Shown here: positions 26,559 to 35,988 of the stretch, piece after piece | Position numbering within the stretch: the first letter of the stretch is position 1 | Layout: every line of letters begins with the position of its first letter | NCBI RefSeq assembly: GCF_013401995.1 | Contig: NZ_JACBJI010000003.1 | Span: forward strand, 186,001 to 250,000 | Length of the DNA: 64,000 bases | From: Flavobacterium agri | GTDB lineage: Bacteria; Bacteroidota; Bacteroidia; Flavobacteriales; Flavobacteriaceae | Direction: 5' to 3' | Notes under the pieces: model-generated | Database searches by the model: none | Told to the model about the DNA's origin: nothing | The model's input: only the letters and a program-made list of their open reading frames with translations | Made by a program: the position numbers and the translations under genes

Positions 26559-27829
26559 AAGGAGATACAGTCATCAAAGTCGAAAACGTTTCCAAGGCAT
26601 ATCAGATCGGGCAAATCGGAACAGGAACGGTTTCCCGCGATGTCGAACGCTTTATCCGCACCCGAATTCTTGGTCAGGAAGACCCTTTTCTCAAAATAGG
26701 CGAAACCAACGACCGCAGTATCAAAGGCGAAAGCGACATCGTATGGTCGTTGCGCGACATCAATTTCGAAATAGCACAAGGCGAAGCGGTCGGGATCATA
26801 GGCCGAAACGGAGCCGGAAAAAGTACGTTGCTCAAATTGCTTTCACGTGTCACGGCGCCCACGACGGGTTCCATTAAAGTGAAAGGTCGCATCGCGAGTT
26901 TGCTTGAGGTGGGAACAGGATTCCATCCGGAACTGACGGGACGTGAGAACATCTATCTCAACGGCGCCATTCTCGGAATGCGCAAAAAAGAAATCACGCG
27001 CAAACTCGACGAAATCATCGACTTTTCAGGAGTCGAACGCTATATAGATACGCCCGTAAAGCGTTACAGCAGTGGAATGTATGTGCGTTTGGCTTTTGCG
27101 GTTGCTGCACACCTCGAAAGCGAAATCCTTATCGTCGATGAGGTTTTGGCAGTAGGTGATGCCGAATTCCAGAAAAAATGCCTCGGAAAGATGGGCGACA
27201 TCAGCAAAGGGCAAGGCAGGACGGTTTTGTTCGTAAGCCACAACATGGCTGCAGTGAAAAGTTTTTGCAACCATGGGATCGTGCTCGAGAACGGTTTGGT
27301 CAAGATCAATTCGGAAGCCGATAAAGCCGTGGCGTTCTACCTGGGCTCTGGAAATGCCGAGACGAACAATAGCCGCCAATACCAAAACGTAGGCGTACGA
27401 GGGATTTTCGACCTCGAAGAAATCGCTTTGAGAAACACTGGTAAAGACGTAGACGATCCGTTGGCCGAAGATTATCCGATAGAAATTACCACGCGCATCC
27501 GTTTCAATACCAGCGAAGCGCACCGCTATAACATCACCTATCACCTGTTCAACGACATCGGTGAGGCATTGTTCTCGTTTCACGACGGCGACAATCCGAT
27601 CTCGATGCAGGAAGGCGAGAACCGCATCAAATGTGTGATTCCCAAAGATTTTTTCCAGTCGGGCAATTTCAGCCTCGCGATTTATGTAGTCGAGAACAGG
27701 CGCAAATCGATTTTTTCGCAGCGCGATATCATTTCGTTCACGGTGGTCGACGGCGAAAGGCGAATGGGTATCTTCATGGGACGCGAGCCCGGATACATCA
27801 AGCCTAAATTCGAATGGTCCAAAGCCTGA
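26555..27829 (+). CDS. wzt: polysaccharide ABC exporter ATPase Wzt with C-terminal domain
   Basis: The 424-residue protein has an ABC ATPase domain with Walker A GRNGAGKST at 83-91, signature YSSGMYVRLAFA near 170, and Walker B EILIVDEVLAVGD near 191. A beta-sandwich Wzt C-terminal domain follows from about residue 265. In O8/O9a-type Wzt that domain recognises the modified non-reducing end of the glycan, linking chain termination to export. An insertion of about 30 residues before the Walker A segment (about 25-60) is common in Bacteroidota. It shows that an ABC-dependent polysaccharide is made here in addition to a Wzx/Wzy one. Confidence 0.93.
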   Translation: MKGDTVIKVENVSKAYQIGQIGTGTVSRDVERFIRTRILGQEDPFLKIGETNDRSIKGESDIVWSLRDINFEIAQGEAVGIIGRNGAGKSTLLKLLSRVTAPTTGSIKVKGRIASLLEVGTGFHPELTGRENIYLNGAILGMRKKEITRKLDEIIDFSGVERYIDTPVKRYSSGMYVRLAFAVAAHLESEILIVDEVLAVGDAEFQKKCLGKMGDISKGQGRTVLFVSHNMAAVKSFCNHGIVLENGLVKINSEADKAVAFYLGSGNAETNNSRQYQNVGVRGIFDLEEIALRNTGKDVDDPLAEDYPIEITTRIRFNTSEAHRYNITYHLFNDIGEALFSFHDGDNPISMQEGENRIKCVIPKDFFQSGNFSLAIYVVENRRKSIFSQRDIISFTVVDGERRMGIFMGREPGYIKPKFEWSKA

Positions 27830-27838
27830 CGCAGCGTT

Positions 27839-29053
27839 ATGGCAAAAATCATCCACATCTTCAACGACGACAAGTTCATCGATCCGGCCATTGAGCTCTT
27901 CGAGATTGCCGCGGCGGGATGTTCCGAATATTTCGTGCTTAAAAACACAGGCGAGGCCAACCGTTATTTCAAATCCGAAAAGGTGCGGACGGTACATTAC
28001 AAAGAAAAAGGGTATCCCCAATTTTTTGTCGACATCGCCAAAGAAAACGAAGACGCGCTGTTTTTTTTCCATGCGCTCAACGCACCCAAACAACAAATCG
28101 TAAATGCTTTGCCCGATAAAACCCTGAAAGTATGGTTCGTTTGGGGTTATGATCTGTATAATTCGTGGGAAATGTTCCGGCGTGAGATGTACGGAAAAAC
28201 CACGCGTAAGCAAACCCAAAGCGCCCCGAGTTTCAAAGACCGGCTTAAAGTGAACCGTTTCATGTTTTTCCTGATGCGCAAATTCCAAAAAGCGAATGCG
28301 AAAAACGCGTTGAGACACAGGCTCGAATCGTATTTCGGCGCCCAACTGCTCCAAGCTTTGAAACGGATCGACATGGTCGTACCCATCGTTCCTACAGAAT
28401 ACGAACTGGTCCGGCAAATGGGTGTTTCTCCTATCGAGGCGCCATTCACATACGGTTATCTCGAACAGTTCGCAAGTCCCGATGTTCCGTTAAATACGGG
28501 CAAGGATATTCTTGTCGGCAATTCGGCCAATCCGACCAACAACCATGTTGAAGCCTTCGGGAAACTGGCAAGATTGGATCTTGGCGACCGAAAAGTCATA
28601 GTGCCTTTGAGTTACGGCGGAAGCGAAGAATACGTGGCCTTCGTAATCGAATCCGGAAAAAAACTCCTGGGTAAGAATTTCGTGCCCGTGGTCGATTTCA
28701 TGCCATTGGACGCTTATATGGAATTGGTGTCAAATTGTGGCGTACTGGTCTTCAATCACATTCGCCAGCAAGGCGTAGGAAACATAATCGCCATGGGAAT
28801 GCGTGGCGCCAAATTATTCCTCAATGCCAAAAGCCCGGTCTATCGCTACTATAGGGATATCGGTATGCACATAGAAAATATCGAAGGGTTGCGGTCAGAG
28901 ATACAACTTCGTGCGCTTTCCGATACTGAAAAAGAACATAACCGCCAACTTTTCACGACTTTGTATTCGAAGGAAAGAAGCATAGAAAAAGTAAAGGAAT
29001 TGTTGCAGATTGCCGATGCCGAAAACCAACGCAAGGCGCAACGGCATAAGTAA
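27839..29053 (+). CDS. GT56-like (WecF-type) glycosyltransferase
   Basis: The 404-residue protein resembles TDP-Fuc4NAc:lipid II transferases of family GT56. It has a GT-B-like N-terminus (KIIHIFNDDKFIDPAIELFE), WGYDLYN near residue 102, then NSANPTNNHVEAF near 224 and YGGSEEYV near 259. WecF transfers 4-acetamido-4,6-dideoxygalactose from a dTDP donor. RfbB and an aminotransferase/acetyltransferase pair at 35989-37712 could make such a donor. It starts 9 bp after wzt. Family resemblance is moderate; the sugar is inferred. Confidence 0.7.
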   Translation: MAKIIHIFNDDKFIDPAIELFEIAAAGCSEYFVLKNTGEANRYFKSEKVRTVHYKEKGYPQFFVDIAKENEDALFFFHALNAPKQQIVNALPDKTLKVWFVWGYDLYNSWEMFRREMYGKTTRKQTQSAPSFKDRLKVNRFMFFLMRKFQKANAKNALRHRLESYFGAQLLQALKRIDMVVPIVPTEYELVRQMGVSPIEAPFTYGYLEQFASPDVPLNTGKDILVGNSANPTNNHVEAFGKLARLDLGDRKVIVPLSYGGSEEYVAFVIESGKKLLGKNFVPVVDFMPLDAYMELVSNCGVLVFNHIRQQGVGNIIAMGMRGAKLFLNAKSPVYRYYRDIGMHIENIEGLRSEIQLRALSDTEKEHNRQLFTTLYSKERSIEKVKELLQIADAENQRKAQRHK

Positions 29054-29068
29054 TACTGATATTATCAC

Positions 29069-29076
29069 TACCTTCG
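29069..29076 (+). promoter_or_regulatory. possible weak -7 box
   Basis: TACCTTCG differs from TAnnTTTG at one base and lies 29 bp before the ATG at 29106. There is no -33 element. It is listed because of position only. Confidence 0.25.
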
Positions 29077-29105
29077 CATCGCCTTTTTTGGCAGATTTGA
29101 AAGCT

Positions 29106-29942
29106 ATGTCGCAAGATAAATTGAAAATCCTGGCCGTTTTGGTCAATTACGGGGACGAACAGTTACACTACCTGGCCCAGGTAGTGGGCGGATTGAAATG
29201 TTTCCGCAATTATGAAGTTACCGTTGTCGTGAATTCCAATATAGCGTTGGATATTGCAGGAATCGACAAGGTAAATGTGTTCAAGCTCGACAACTACCAA
29301 CTGCTTCCGCTTACATGCCGCAAAGTGATTTGGGAAAATCGCGATGCCTACGATATCTTCATCTATGGCGAAAACGACCATTTGTTCACCGAAACCCATG
29401 TCGACAAGCACCTCGAATACGAGAAGATATTGCCAAAGGACAGGATTTCCGGTCTGATCCAATACGAAGATGCGGGATCGGGCAAGTATTATCCGGGTTA
29501 CCATCTCGACTTTGAATGGGACTTCGCTTCGGTAGAATGCCACGGCGGAAAGAAATTCGCCTATTTCTCGAACCTGCACCAGGCCACGTTCATCATTACC
29601 AAAGCGCAATTGGTGCGAGTGGGCAAGAAATTCGATTTCACCAGTCTCGTAAACGATTTTACGCCGGCTTTGCATGTCCGCATCCTCAACAAATTGCGCA
29701 AAAAACTCAACATGGCCGTACCGCGACGCAATGTATACAGCGTGAAATGCAAGGTCAATACCGATATTTTCAAATACGGAGGCTTAAAAAAAATGATCTG
29801 CATTTCCGATTTCGACCAAAACCTGATCCACCATTTGCCGAATCTTTACATAGAAGGTTTGAAAGGCCGTAAACAATTGCGTGCCGACGGAGACAGGATG
29901 GCTCTGGCTCTCGAGAAACTCAATTCGGCGGTCGATTGCTAG
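29106..29942 (+). CDS. putative glycosyltransferase, unassigned family
   Basis: The 278-residue protein has no family I recognise securely. The N-terminus, ILAVLVNYGDEQLHYLAQVV, looks like a GT-A nucleotide-binding strand. FIYGENDHLF near residues 90-99 occupies the place of a DxD motif. No signal peptide or membrane helix is seen. The ATG at 29106 is preferred; an earlier frame start at 29010 lies inside the upstream gene. It overlaps the next gene's TTG start by 7 bp. Context in a run of transferases suggests glycosyl transfer to the ABC-exported polymer. Confidence 0.6.
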   Translation: MSQDKLKILAVLVNYGDEQLHYLAQVVGGLKCFRNYEVTVVVNSNIALDIAGIDKVNVFKLDNYQLLPLTCRKVIWENRDAYDIFIYGENDHLFTETHVDKHLEYEKILPKDRISGLIQYEDAGSGKYYPGYHLDFEWDFASVECHGGKKFAYFSNLHQATFIITKAQLVRVGKKFDFTSLVNDFTPALHVRILNKLRKKLNMAVPRRNVYSVKCKVNTDIFKYGGLKKMICISDFDQNLIHHLPNLYIEGLKGRKQLRADGDRMALALEKLNSAVDC

Positions 29943-30829
29943 CGATCGTCATTCCATATTACAAAGCCGTTTTTTTTGAAGACGCGCTTGAGTCTGTCGC
30001 CAATCAAACCGACAAAAGGTTCCGGCTTTACATCGGCAACGACAACAGCCCCGAAAATCCGACGGCAATCCTCGACAAGTTCCGCGACCGCTTCGATTTC
30101 GAATATCGTTTTTTCGATACAAACCTTGGCGGAACGAGCCTCGTAAGCCAATGGGAACGTTGCCTGGCGATGATCAGGGACGAAAGCTGGGTGATGATTT
30201 TAGGAGACGACGACCAATTGCAACCCAATGTTGTCGGTACGTTCCATGCCAATATCGATAAAACCGAGGGTGTAAACGTGATCCGGATGGCGTCGGTTAA
30301 AATTGACGATTCCGGACGTACTATTTCCGAAGTCTATACACATCCCGAATTGGAGAAGTCGACCGATTTCCTGTTCCGCGAAAGCCGGAGCTCATTAGGC
30401 GAATACATTTTTCGTGTTGAAAAGTTGCGGGCAACCGGTTTTGCCGATTTTCCGCTCGCGTGGTATTCCGATCTTATGGCCGTATTGGAAATATCCGATT
30501 TCGGCAACGTGTTGAGCCTTGACCAAGGTGTGGTCAACATCAGGATTTCGGGTCACAGCATTTCGGGAAACAAAGGACTGCAGCAATCCAAAAACAAAGC
30601 CGCGGCGGCCTTCTACCTTAAACTTTGTTCCGTTTACCGTTCTCGCTTCGATTCCGCACAACTTGCACAACTCGAAGAAAAATTAGAGAAATTGTACGTA
30701 TGGGATAAGTCAAATTTGAAATTGTTTGTAAAAATTGCGACTTTGCACCTTAAATACAAATCGCCGGGTAAAATCGCAAGGCTCGTCAAAAAAGCAATTG
30801 TTGCAGTAACCAGGTCCCGGCGTCAGTAA
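29936..30829 (+). CDS. GT2 family glycosyltransferase with TTG start
   Basis: The 297-residue GT-A protein has AIVIPYYKAVFFEDALESV at the very N-terminus, then GNDNSPENP, and GDDDQLQPN near residue 87 as the metal-binding DxD. Translation must start at the TTG at 29936, overlapping the previous gene by 7 bp, because the family begins there and the next ATG falls about 80 residues later. The C-terminus is basic. Donor unknown. Confidence 0.85.
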   Translation: MLAIVIPYYKAVFFEDALESVANQTDKRFRLYIGNDNSPENPTAILDKFRDRFDFEYRFFDTNLGGTSLVSQWERCLAMIRDESWVMILGDDDQLQPNVVGTFHANIDKTEGVNVIRMASVKIDDSGRTISEVYTHPELEKSTDFLFRESRSSLGEYIFRVEKLRATGFADFPLAWYSDLMAVLEISDFGNVLSLDQGVVNIRISGHSISGNKGLQQSKNKAAAAFYLKLCSVYRSRFDSAQLAQLEEKLEKLYVWDKSNLKLFVKIATLHLKYKSPGKIARLVKKAIVAVTRSRRQ

Positions 30830-30903
30830 ATACGGCTTATCTTGGCTTCCCGATGACCCGAAGCGATCGTCAAGTCGTATTTTTATCAACCAAACAAACC
30901 ACT

Positions 30904-31926
30904 ATGAGGATCGGTTTCAATCCGCATAAAGACAAAAAAGAACTACTTTCAGGTTACTGGCACCAGATAATCGTTCCCGTGTATCTGCCGTCAGAAGGCG
31001 ATTATTTCAAGGATGGGCTTACGATCTTGAAATTGTGCCTCGAATCTTTGATCAAGACCGTACATAGCCATACTTTCATAACGGTCATCAACAATGGGAG
31101 TTCGCAACAAGTAGCCGATTATCTCGAGAACCTGTTCCGCGAAAAGCAAATCCACGAACTTACGCATACGACCAATATCGGCAAGCTCAATTCCATTTTG
31201 AAAGGTCTTTCGGGTGGAAATTTCGATTTTGTGACCATAGCCGATGCCGACGTGCTTTTCCTCAACGGATGGCAACAGGCCGCCTACGACATTTTCCTTG
31301 CGTTTCCCAAGGCGGGAGCCGTTTGTCCAACGCCGTCGTCGAAATCCTTCCGCGAAAATACCGCGAACATTTGGGGAAGCCTGATGTTCTCATCAAAGCT
31401 TAGTTTCAGGCCGGTCGCCGATCCGGAAGGACTTAAAGCCTTTGCGCACAGTATCGGAAATCCGGGTTTTTACAACGAAGAACATCTCAAAAAATATCTT
31501 ACGGTAAAAAATGCCAAATCGGAAGCCGTGATCGGGGCCGGGCATTTCGTAACCACATACAGAGGCGATATTTTCAGCAAACTGAACACGCGATTCACGC
31601 CTTACAAACTCGGTGGCAAAAGCGAAAACCAGATTCTCGACCTGCCTGTAGTGGGCCAAGGTTTTTGGAGGCTTTCCACTAAGTACAATTACGCTTTCCA
31701 TATGGGAAATGTTTTCGAGCCCTGGATGCACGATGCTTTCACACAAGTAGACCGACAGCAAGCCGAAGTTTGGCCCGTAATGTTGTCCTCAAAACCATAC
31801 AAAGGGTTGATGTACCACACCAAGTACGATTTGCTGGTTTGGTTGCTAAGACGTAAAAGCATCATCAGGAAGTTGCTGCCATTCAAAGGGCTTGAACGCC
31901 AAAACACTCAAAAATATCTGTCTTAA
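30904..31926 (+). CDS. putative GT-A glycosyltransferase
   Basis: The 340-residue protein has a GT2-like N-terminal region. QIIVPVYLPSEGDYF leads the first strand, TVINNGSSQQVADYL follows, and TIADADVLFLNGW near residues 114-126 holds a DAD metal motif. Beyond about residue 150 it does not resemble common GT2 members. The ATG at 30904 begins the conserved strand; a frame start at 30853 would add 17 unlike residues. The 74-bp gap upstream has only a poor TATCTTGG box at 30839. Confidence 0.7.
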   Translation: MRIGFNPHKDKKELLSGYWHQIIVPVYLPSEGDYFKDGLTILKLCLESLIKTVHSHTFITVINNGSSQQVADYLENLFREKQIHELTHTTNIGKLNSILKGLSGGNFDFVTIADADVLFLNGWQQAAYDIFLAFPKAGAVCPTPSSKSFRENTANIWGSLMFSSKLSFRPVADPEGLKAFAHSIGNPGFYNEEHLKKYLTVKNAKSEAVIGAGHFVTTYRGDIFSKLNTRFTPYKLGGKSENQILDLPVVGQGFWRLSTKYNYAFHMGNVFEPWMHDAFTQVDRQQAEVWPVMLSSKPYKGLMYHTKYDLLVWLLRRKSIIRKLLPFKGLERQNTQKYLS

Positions 31927-31938
31927 CCAAAGGACGTC

Positions 31939-33030
31939 ATGTCAAAAGTCATTCTCATTTCGCAGTTTCCTTTGCCTTTTTCCGGAATAGGAAGCTGGAC
32001 GACCTTATACGGCAACTATTTCGAATCGGGTCACCGACAGATCGACCATATCATTTGCCCTGAACCCGAAAAGCGGTTTGACGCAATTCAATACGGCATC
32101 GTCAAATCGGGCATTTTTTCCAAAATCAACGAAAAAATGCAGTATTTCCGTGTCGGATTCGTGAACAAGCTCGAATCGATGATTTCGAACGATGAAAAAT
32201 GTGTGATCCAGATCATCGACAGTTTTCATTTGGCAGGCCATGTACATCGCATGTTGCAAAAGAAAGGCATCCGGCACAATTGCCACATCCAGTTTTTCTA
32301 CCACGGTTTCGCCCCTTTCTGGAGGTCAGGACTAACACCCGATTTTTACCGTGAGATAGACGAGATCGTGCTTCTGACGAACGACAGCTATAAAGCGCAC
32401 CTGAACCATTATATCAATTTCCCGTTCAAGGTTTCCGTTCTTTACAATGGTGTGGATGTAAATCGTTTCCGTCCGTTATCGCCCGAAAAGAAATCGGAAC
32501 TCAAAAGCGAATTTGGCGTGTCGGGCAAGAAAGTTTTTCTGTGGTGTTCGAACAACCGCCCTAAAAAAGGACTTCACGTGGTTCTCGAAGCTTGGAAAAA
32601 CATCCATCGCGAGCACAAAGACGCGATGTTGTTTGTGGTTGGTGCCGAAAAGGCAAATCCCGAATCAGGAGTGAAATATTTCGGACGCATCCCAAATAAA
32701 GAACTCGCCAAATATTACCAGGTCGCCGATTGTTATCTGTTCCCGACTTTGTGTCAGGAAGGTTTCGGAATGAGTCTTGTAGAAGCGCTCAATTGCGGTT
32801 GTCACTGCATCGCCTCGCATCAAGGCGGCGTACCCGAAGTGCTGCAATACGGCAAACTCGGCAAACTAATAGACCGCCCGAATTTCGCATCGGAATGGGA
32901 AAAAGCCATAAGCGATTACCTGACCGGAAAAGAACCTGCGATCACTCTTGAAAAGCCCATGTATTCGATGCAAGATTGGAACGAAGGCATGGATCGCATC
33001 GTTTTGTCGGCAAAGCAGGCCATTTCCTGA
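31939..33030 (+). CDS. GT4 family glycosyltransferase
   Basis: The 363-residue GT-B protein begins LISQFPLPFSGIGSWTTLY and has YNGVDVNRFRPL near residue 170. The GT4 donor region reads CSNNRPKKGLHVVLEAW followed by PTLCQEGFGMSLVEALNCG. It starts 12 bp after the preceding gene and ends 56 bp before neuB. It is likely the last transferase of the ABC-exporter block. Specificity is unknown. Confidence 0.9.
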   Translation: MSKVILISQFPLPFSGIGSWTTLYGNYFESGHRQIDHIICPEPEKRFDAIQYGIVKSGIFSKINEKMQYFRVGFVNKLESMISNDEKCVIQIIDSFHLAGHVHRMLQKKGIRHNCHIQFFYHGFAPFWRSGLTPDFYREIDEIVLLTNDSYKAHLNHYINFPFKVSVLYNGVDVNRFRPLSPEKKSELKSEFGVSGKKVFLWCSNNRPKKGLHVVLEAWKNIHREHKDAMLFVVGAEKANPESGVKYFGRIPNKELAKYYQVADCYLFPTLCQEGFGMSLVEALNCGCHCIASHQGGVPEVLQYGKLGKLIDRPNFASEWEKAISDYLTGKEPAITLEKPMYSMQDWNEGMDRIVLSAKQAIS

Positions 33031-33086
33031 ATTTACGTGCGATCTTGTGTGGAGAAGCTCTGCAAAAAATGCCTATTTTTACGCCC

Positions 33087-34109
33087 ATGTCATTTCTATC
33101 CGACCATAAAAAACCGTACCTGATAGCCGAAATCGCCCAAGCCCACGACGGCAGTCTCGGCATATTGCATTCGTATATCGACGCCGTGGCCAAAACAGGC
33201 GTCCAGGCAATCAAGTTCCAGATGCATATAGCCGAAGCCGAAAGCAGCGCGGCCGAACCGTTCCGCATCAAATTCTCTTACGAAGACGATACGCGTTTCG
33301 ATTACTGGAAGCGCATGGGGTTCACGCTCGACCAATGGAAAGGCATCAAGTCGCATTGCGATGAGGCAGGACTCGATTTCATCTGTTCGCCATTCAGCAA
33401 TCTGGCCGTGAGCTGGCTCGAGGAAATAGGCGTGAAGGCGTACAAGATCGGTTCGGGCGAAGTCAATAATTTATTGATGTTGCAAAAGATTGTCGAAACC
33501 CGAAAACCTGTAATCCTTTCTTCGGGCATGAGCGATTTTTCGGAACTCGATGCGACCGTCGCATTTCTCAAAAGCAAAAACGCCGACTATTCGATTCTGC
33601 AATGCACGACGGCCTATCCGACAAAACCGTCCCAATACGGACTCAACGTGATGGCCGAATTGCGCGACCGTTATCAGGTTGCGATCGGTTATTCGGATCA
33701 TTCCGCACAGGTTTCCACAGGAATCGCCGCGGTTGCGCTCGGAGCGGAAATCCTCGAATTCCATGTGGTTTTCCATCGCGACCTTTTCGGGCCCGACGCC
33801 AAAGCTTCCTTGACGCTCGAGGAAACGGCCGAACTCGTGACAAGCGTGAACATGGTTTACGAATCCCTGCAACATCCGATCAATAAAAACGACAATTCCG
33901 AATACGACGGGCTCAAAGCCATTTTCGAAAAATCCATAGCCGTGAACAAAGATCTGCGCGAAGGCCACATTCTTTCGATAAACGATTTGGAAGGCAAGAA
34001 ACCCAAAGCAATGGGTATTTCCGCATCCGAATTCCAATCGGTAATCGGCAAAAGATTAAACAAATCCCTTAACCAGTGGGACTTTTTACAGTTTGAAGAC
34101 ATAGTATGA
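33087..34109 (+). CDS. neuB: NeuB-type nonulosonic acid synthase
   Basis: The 340-residue protein condenses a 2-acetamido hexose with phosphoenolpyruvate to form a sialic-acid-like nine-carbon sugar. The N-terminal TIM barrel begins with LIAEIAQAHDGSLGILHSYI. It has AIKFQMH, CSPFSNLAVSWLEE, YKIGSGEVNN, and GYSDHS, and ends with a SAF antifreeze-like domain (about 280-340). Family members make Neu5Ac, legionaminic or pseudaminic acid. With pglDEF in this locus, legionaminic acid (LegI activity) is more likely than Neu5Ac. TATTTTTA at 33074, close to a -7 box, lies only 5 bp before the ATG, so a leaderless mRNA is possible. The ATG at 33069 is an alternative start. Confidence 0.9.
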   Translation: MSFLSDHKKPYLIAEIAQAHDGSLGILHSYIDAVAKTGVQAIKFQMHIAEAESSAAEPFRIKFSYEDDTRFDYWKRMGFTLDQWKGIKSHCDEAGLDFICSPFSNLAVSWLEEIGVKAYKIGSGEVNNLLMLQKIVETRKPVILSSGMSDFSELDATVAFLKSKNADYSILQCTTAYPTKPSQYGLNVMAELRDRYQVAIGYSDHSAQVSTGIAAVALGAEILEFHVVFHRDLFGPDAKASLTLEETAELVTSVNMVYESLQHPINKNDNSEYDGLKAIFEKSIAVNKDLREGHILSINDLEGKKPKAMGISASEFQSVIGKRLNKSLNQWDFLQFEDIV

Positions 34110-35266
34110 GCGATATCAGGAAAATAGCGGTCGTGATTACCGCAAGACCTTCTTACAGCCGCGTGAAATCGGTTCTGACGGCGATCAAGAAGCATCCGAA
34201 ACTCGAATTGCAGCTCGTCGTGGCGGCGTCGGCTTTGCTCGACCGATACGGAAGCGCCGTGAATTACATCGCCAACGACGGATTCGACATCAGCGCGCGC
34301 GTGTTCAATGTACTCGAGGGCGAAAATTTGACCGCAGCCGCAAAAACGACAGGAATCGGAATTCTCGAACTCTCGACCGTTTTCGACAATTTAAAGCCCG
34401 ATGTCGTCGTGACCGTCGCGGACCGTTTTGAAACGATGGCGACCGCGATCGCCGCGACGTATATGAACATTCCGCTCGCACACATCCAAGGAGGTGAAGT
34501 CACCGGAAATATAGACGAAAAAGTAAGGCATTCGATTACGAAACTCGCTGATTATCACTTCGCCGCTTCCGAAAACGCACGCGACCGCATCGTCAGACTC
34601 GGCGAAAATCCAGATATGGTTTTCAATACCGGATGTCCGTCGATCGATTTGGCGCACGAAATAACAGGCAAGACCGAATTGGGTTTCAATCCGTACGAAA
34701 AATACGGTGGCGTCGGTTCTCAACCCGATCTGTCCAACGGTTACATTGTCGTGATGCAGCATCCGGTCACGAACGAATATCAGGCGTCGCGCAAACAAAT
34801 CGAAGCCACGCTCGAAGCGGTGCGCAAACTCGATAAACCCGCACTTTGGTTTTGGCCGAACGTCGATGCGGGCGCAGACGGAACTTCGGGCGGCATACGC
34901 GCGTTCCGTGAAAAACACGAACTCGAAAACGTGCATTTTTTCAAGAACATGAAAGGAGACGATTTCCTCGAGCTTCTGTATTTCTCGGATTGCCTTATCG
35001 GAAACTCGAGCGTCGGGATCCGCGAATGCTCGTTTTTGGGCGTTCCCGTGGTCAACATCGGCTCGCGCCAGAACAGGCGTGATCGCGGTGCGAACGTGAT
35101 CGACGTGGGGTATGACGAGAACGAAATCACACAAGCCATCAACACCCAATTGTCTAAAAAAGACCGATTGGGTTCTAATGTTTACGGCGGTGGCGACGCA
35201 GGCGAACAGATTGCCGACCTGCTCGAAACACTTCCGCTCGTGTTCCATAAAACCATCTCGTATTGA
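34106..35266 (+). CDS. neuC: NeuC-type hydrolysing UDP-sugar 2-epimerase
   Basis: The 386-residue GT-B-fold enzyme has VVITARPSYSRVK near residues 8-20, TVADRFETMA near 110, and HIQGGEVTGNIDEKVRHSITK near 128-148, which set NeuC/LegG apart from WecB. The C-terminal part has NSSVGIRECSFLGVPVVNIGSRQ. It releases UDP and a ManNAc-like hexose from UDP-GlcNAc, or from UDP-diNAcBac in the legionaminate route. It overlaps neuB by 4 bp and neuA by one base, so the three are coupled. Confidence 0.9.
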   Translation: MSDIRKIAVVITARPSYSRVKSVLTAIKKHPKLELQLVVAASALLDRYGSAVNYIANDGFDISARVFNVLEGENLTAAAKTTGIGILELSTVFDNLKPDVVVTVADRFETMATAIAATYMNIPLAHIQGGEVTGNIDEKVRHSITKLADYHFAASENARDRIVRLGENPDMVFNTGCPSIDLAHEITGKTELGFNPYEKYGGVGSQPDLSNGYIVVMQHPVTNEYQASRKQIEATLEAVRKLDKPALWFWPNVDAGADGTSGGIRAFREKHELENVHFFKNMKGDDFLELLYFSDCLIGNSSVGIRECSFLGVPVVNIGSRQNRRDRGANVIDVGYDENEITQAINTQLSKKDRLGSNVYGGGDAGEQIADLLETLPLVFHKTISY

Positions 35267-35964
35267 TGCGTATCCTCGGACTCATACCGGCTCGCGGCGG
35301 CTCGAAGGGAATTCCCGGAAAGAACATAAAACCGTTGGCAGGAAAACCGGTTTTGGCCTATACGGCCGAAGCTGCGCTGCAATCCGATCTGCTGGTCAAA
35401 ACCATACTTTCTACCGATGACGAAGCGATTGCCGAAGTCGGGAATCGATTTGGGATCGACGTTCCTTTTTTGCGTCCGTCCGAATTCGCGCAAGACGGTT
35501 CGCCTACGCTTGGCGTCATTCTTCACGCGTTGGAATTCCTCGAAAATTCGGGTGAACATTTCGATGCTGTTTGTTTGTTGCAACCCACGACGCCTTTCCG
35601 TGTCGAAGGATTTGTGGACGAAGCTATATCGAGATTCGTGCAGTCAAATGCCGATTCGTTGGTGAGTGTGCTTCCCGTGCCTCACGAATACAATCCGCAT
35701 TGGACGTTCGAAGCCGATGACTTGGGGCTTTTGAAGATTGCGACGGGCGAGCAAACCATCATTCCGAGACGTCAGGAATTGCCGCAGGCTTGGCATCGCG
35801 ACGGATCGGTTTACATCACGAAGACCGACGTGTTGAAATCGGGAAGTCTATACGGAAATTCGGTTGCTTATATCGAAAACGATCCCAAATCCCACGTCAA
35901 TCTCGATACCCAAGCCGATTGGGAAAAAGCCGAAATACTGGCCAAAGCCTTGTTTAATTCGTAA
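35266..35964 (+). CDS. neuA: CMP-nonulosonate cytidylyltransferase NeuA
   Basis: The 232-residue enzyme activates a nonulosonic acid with CTP. The nucleotide-binding motif IPARGGSKGIPGKN spans residues 7-20. LQPTTPFR near 106 and the C-terminal HVNLDTQADWEKAE agree with the NeuA/LegF/PseF family. The ATG at 35266 overlaps the neuC stop (TGATG); a TTG at 35263 is less likely. The product would be CMP-legionaminate if the precursor comes from PglFED. It is followed after 24 bp by an aminotransferase. Confidence 0.9.
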   Translation: MRILGLIPARGGSKGIPGKNIKPLAGKPVLAYTAEAALQSDLLVKTILSTDDEAIAEVGNRFGIDVPFLRPSEFAQDGSPTLGVILHALEFLENSGEHFDAVCLLQPTTPFRVEGFVDEAISRFVQSNADSLVSVLPVPHEYNPHWTFEADDLGLLKIATGEQTIIPRRQELPQAWHRDGSVYITKTDVLKSGSLYGNSVAYIENDPKSHVNLDTQADWEKAEILAKALFNS

Positions 35965-35988
35965 TTTGCGCATCCAAACCCATTTGAA

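Noticed and set aside
27026..28417. 463-codon minus-strand open frame opposite wzt and the GT56-like gene
   Set aside because: It spans two real genes and their junction, has no recognisable motif or promoter, and has shadow-type composition.
34391..35248. 285-codon minus-strand open frame inside neuC
   Set aside because: neuC motifs are intact in the plus frame and the neighbouring neu genes are coupled; the antisense frame has no family features.
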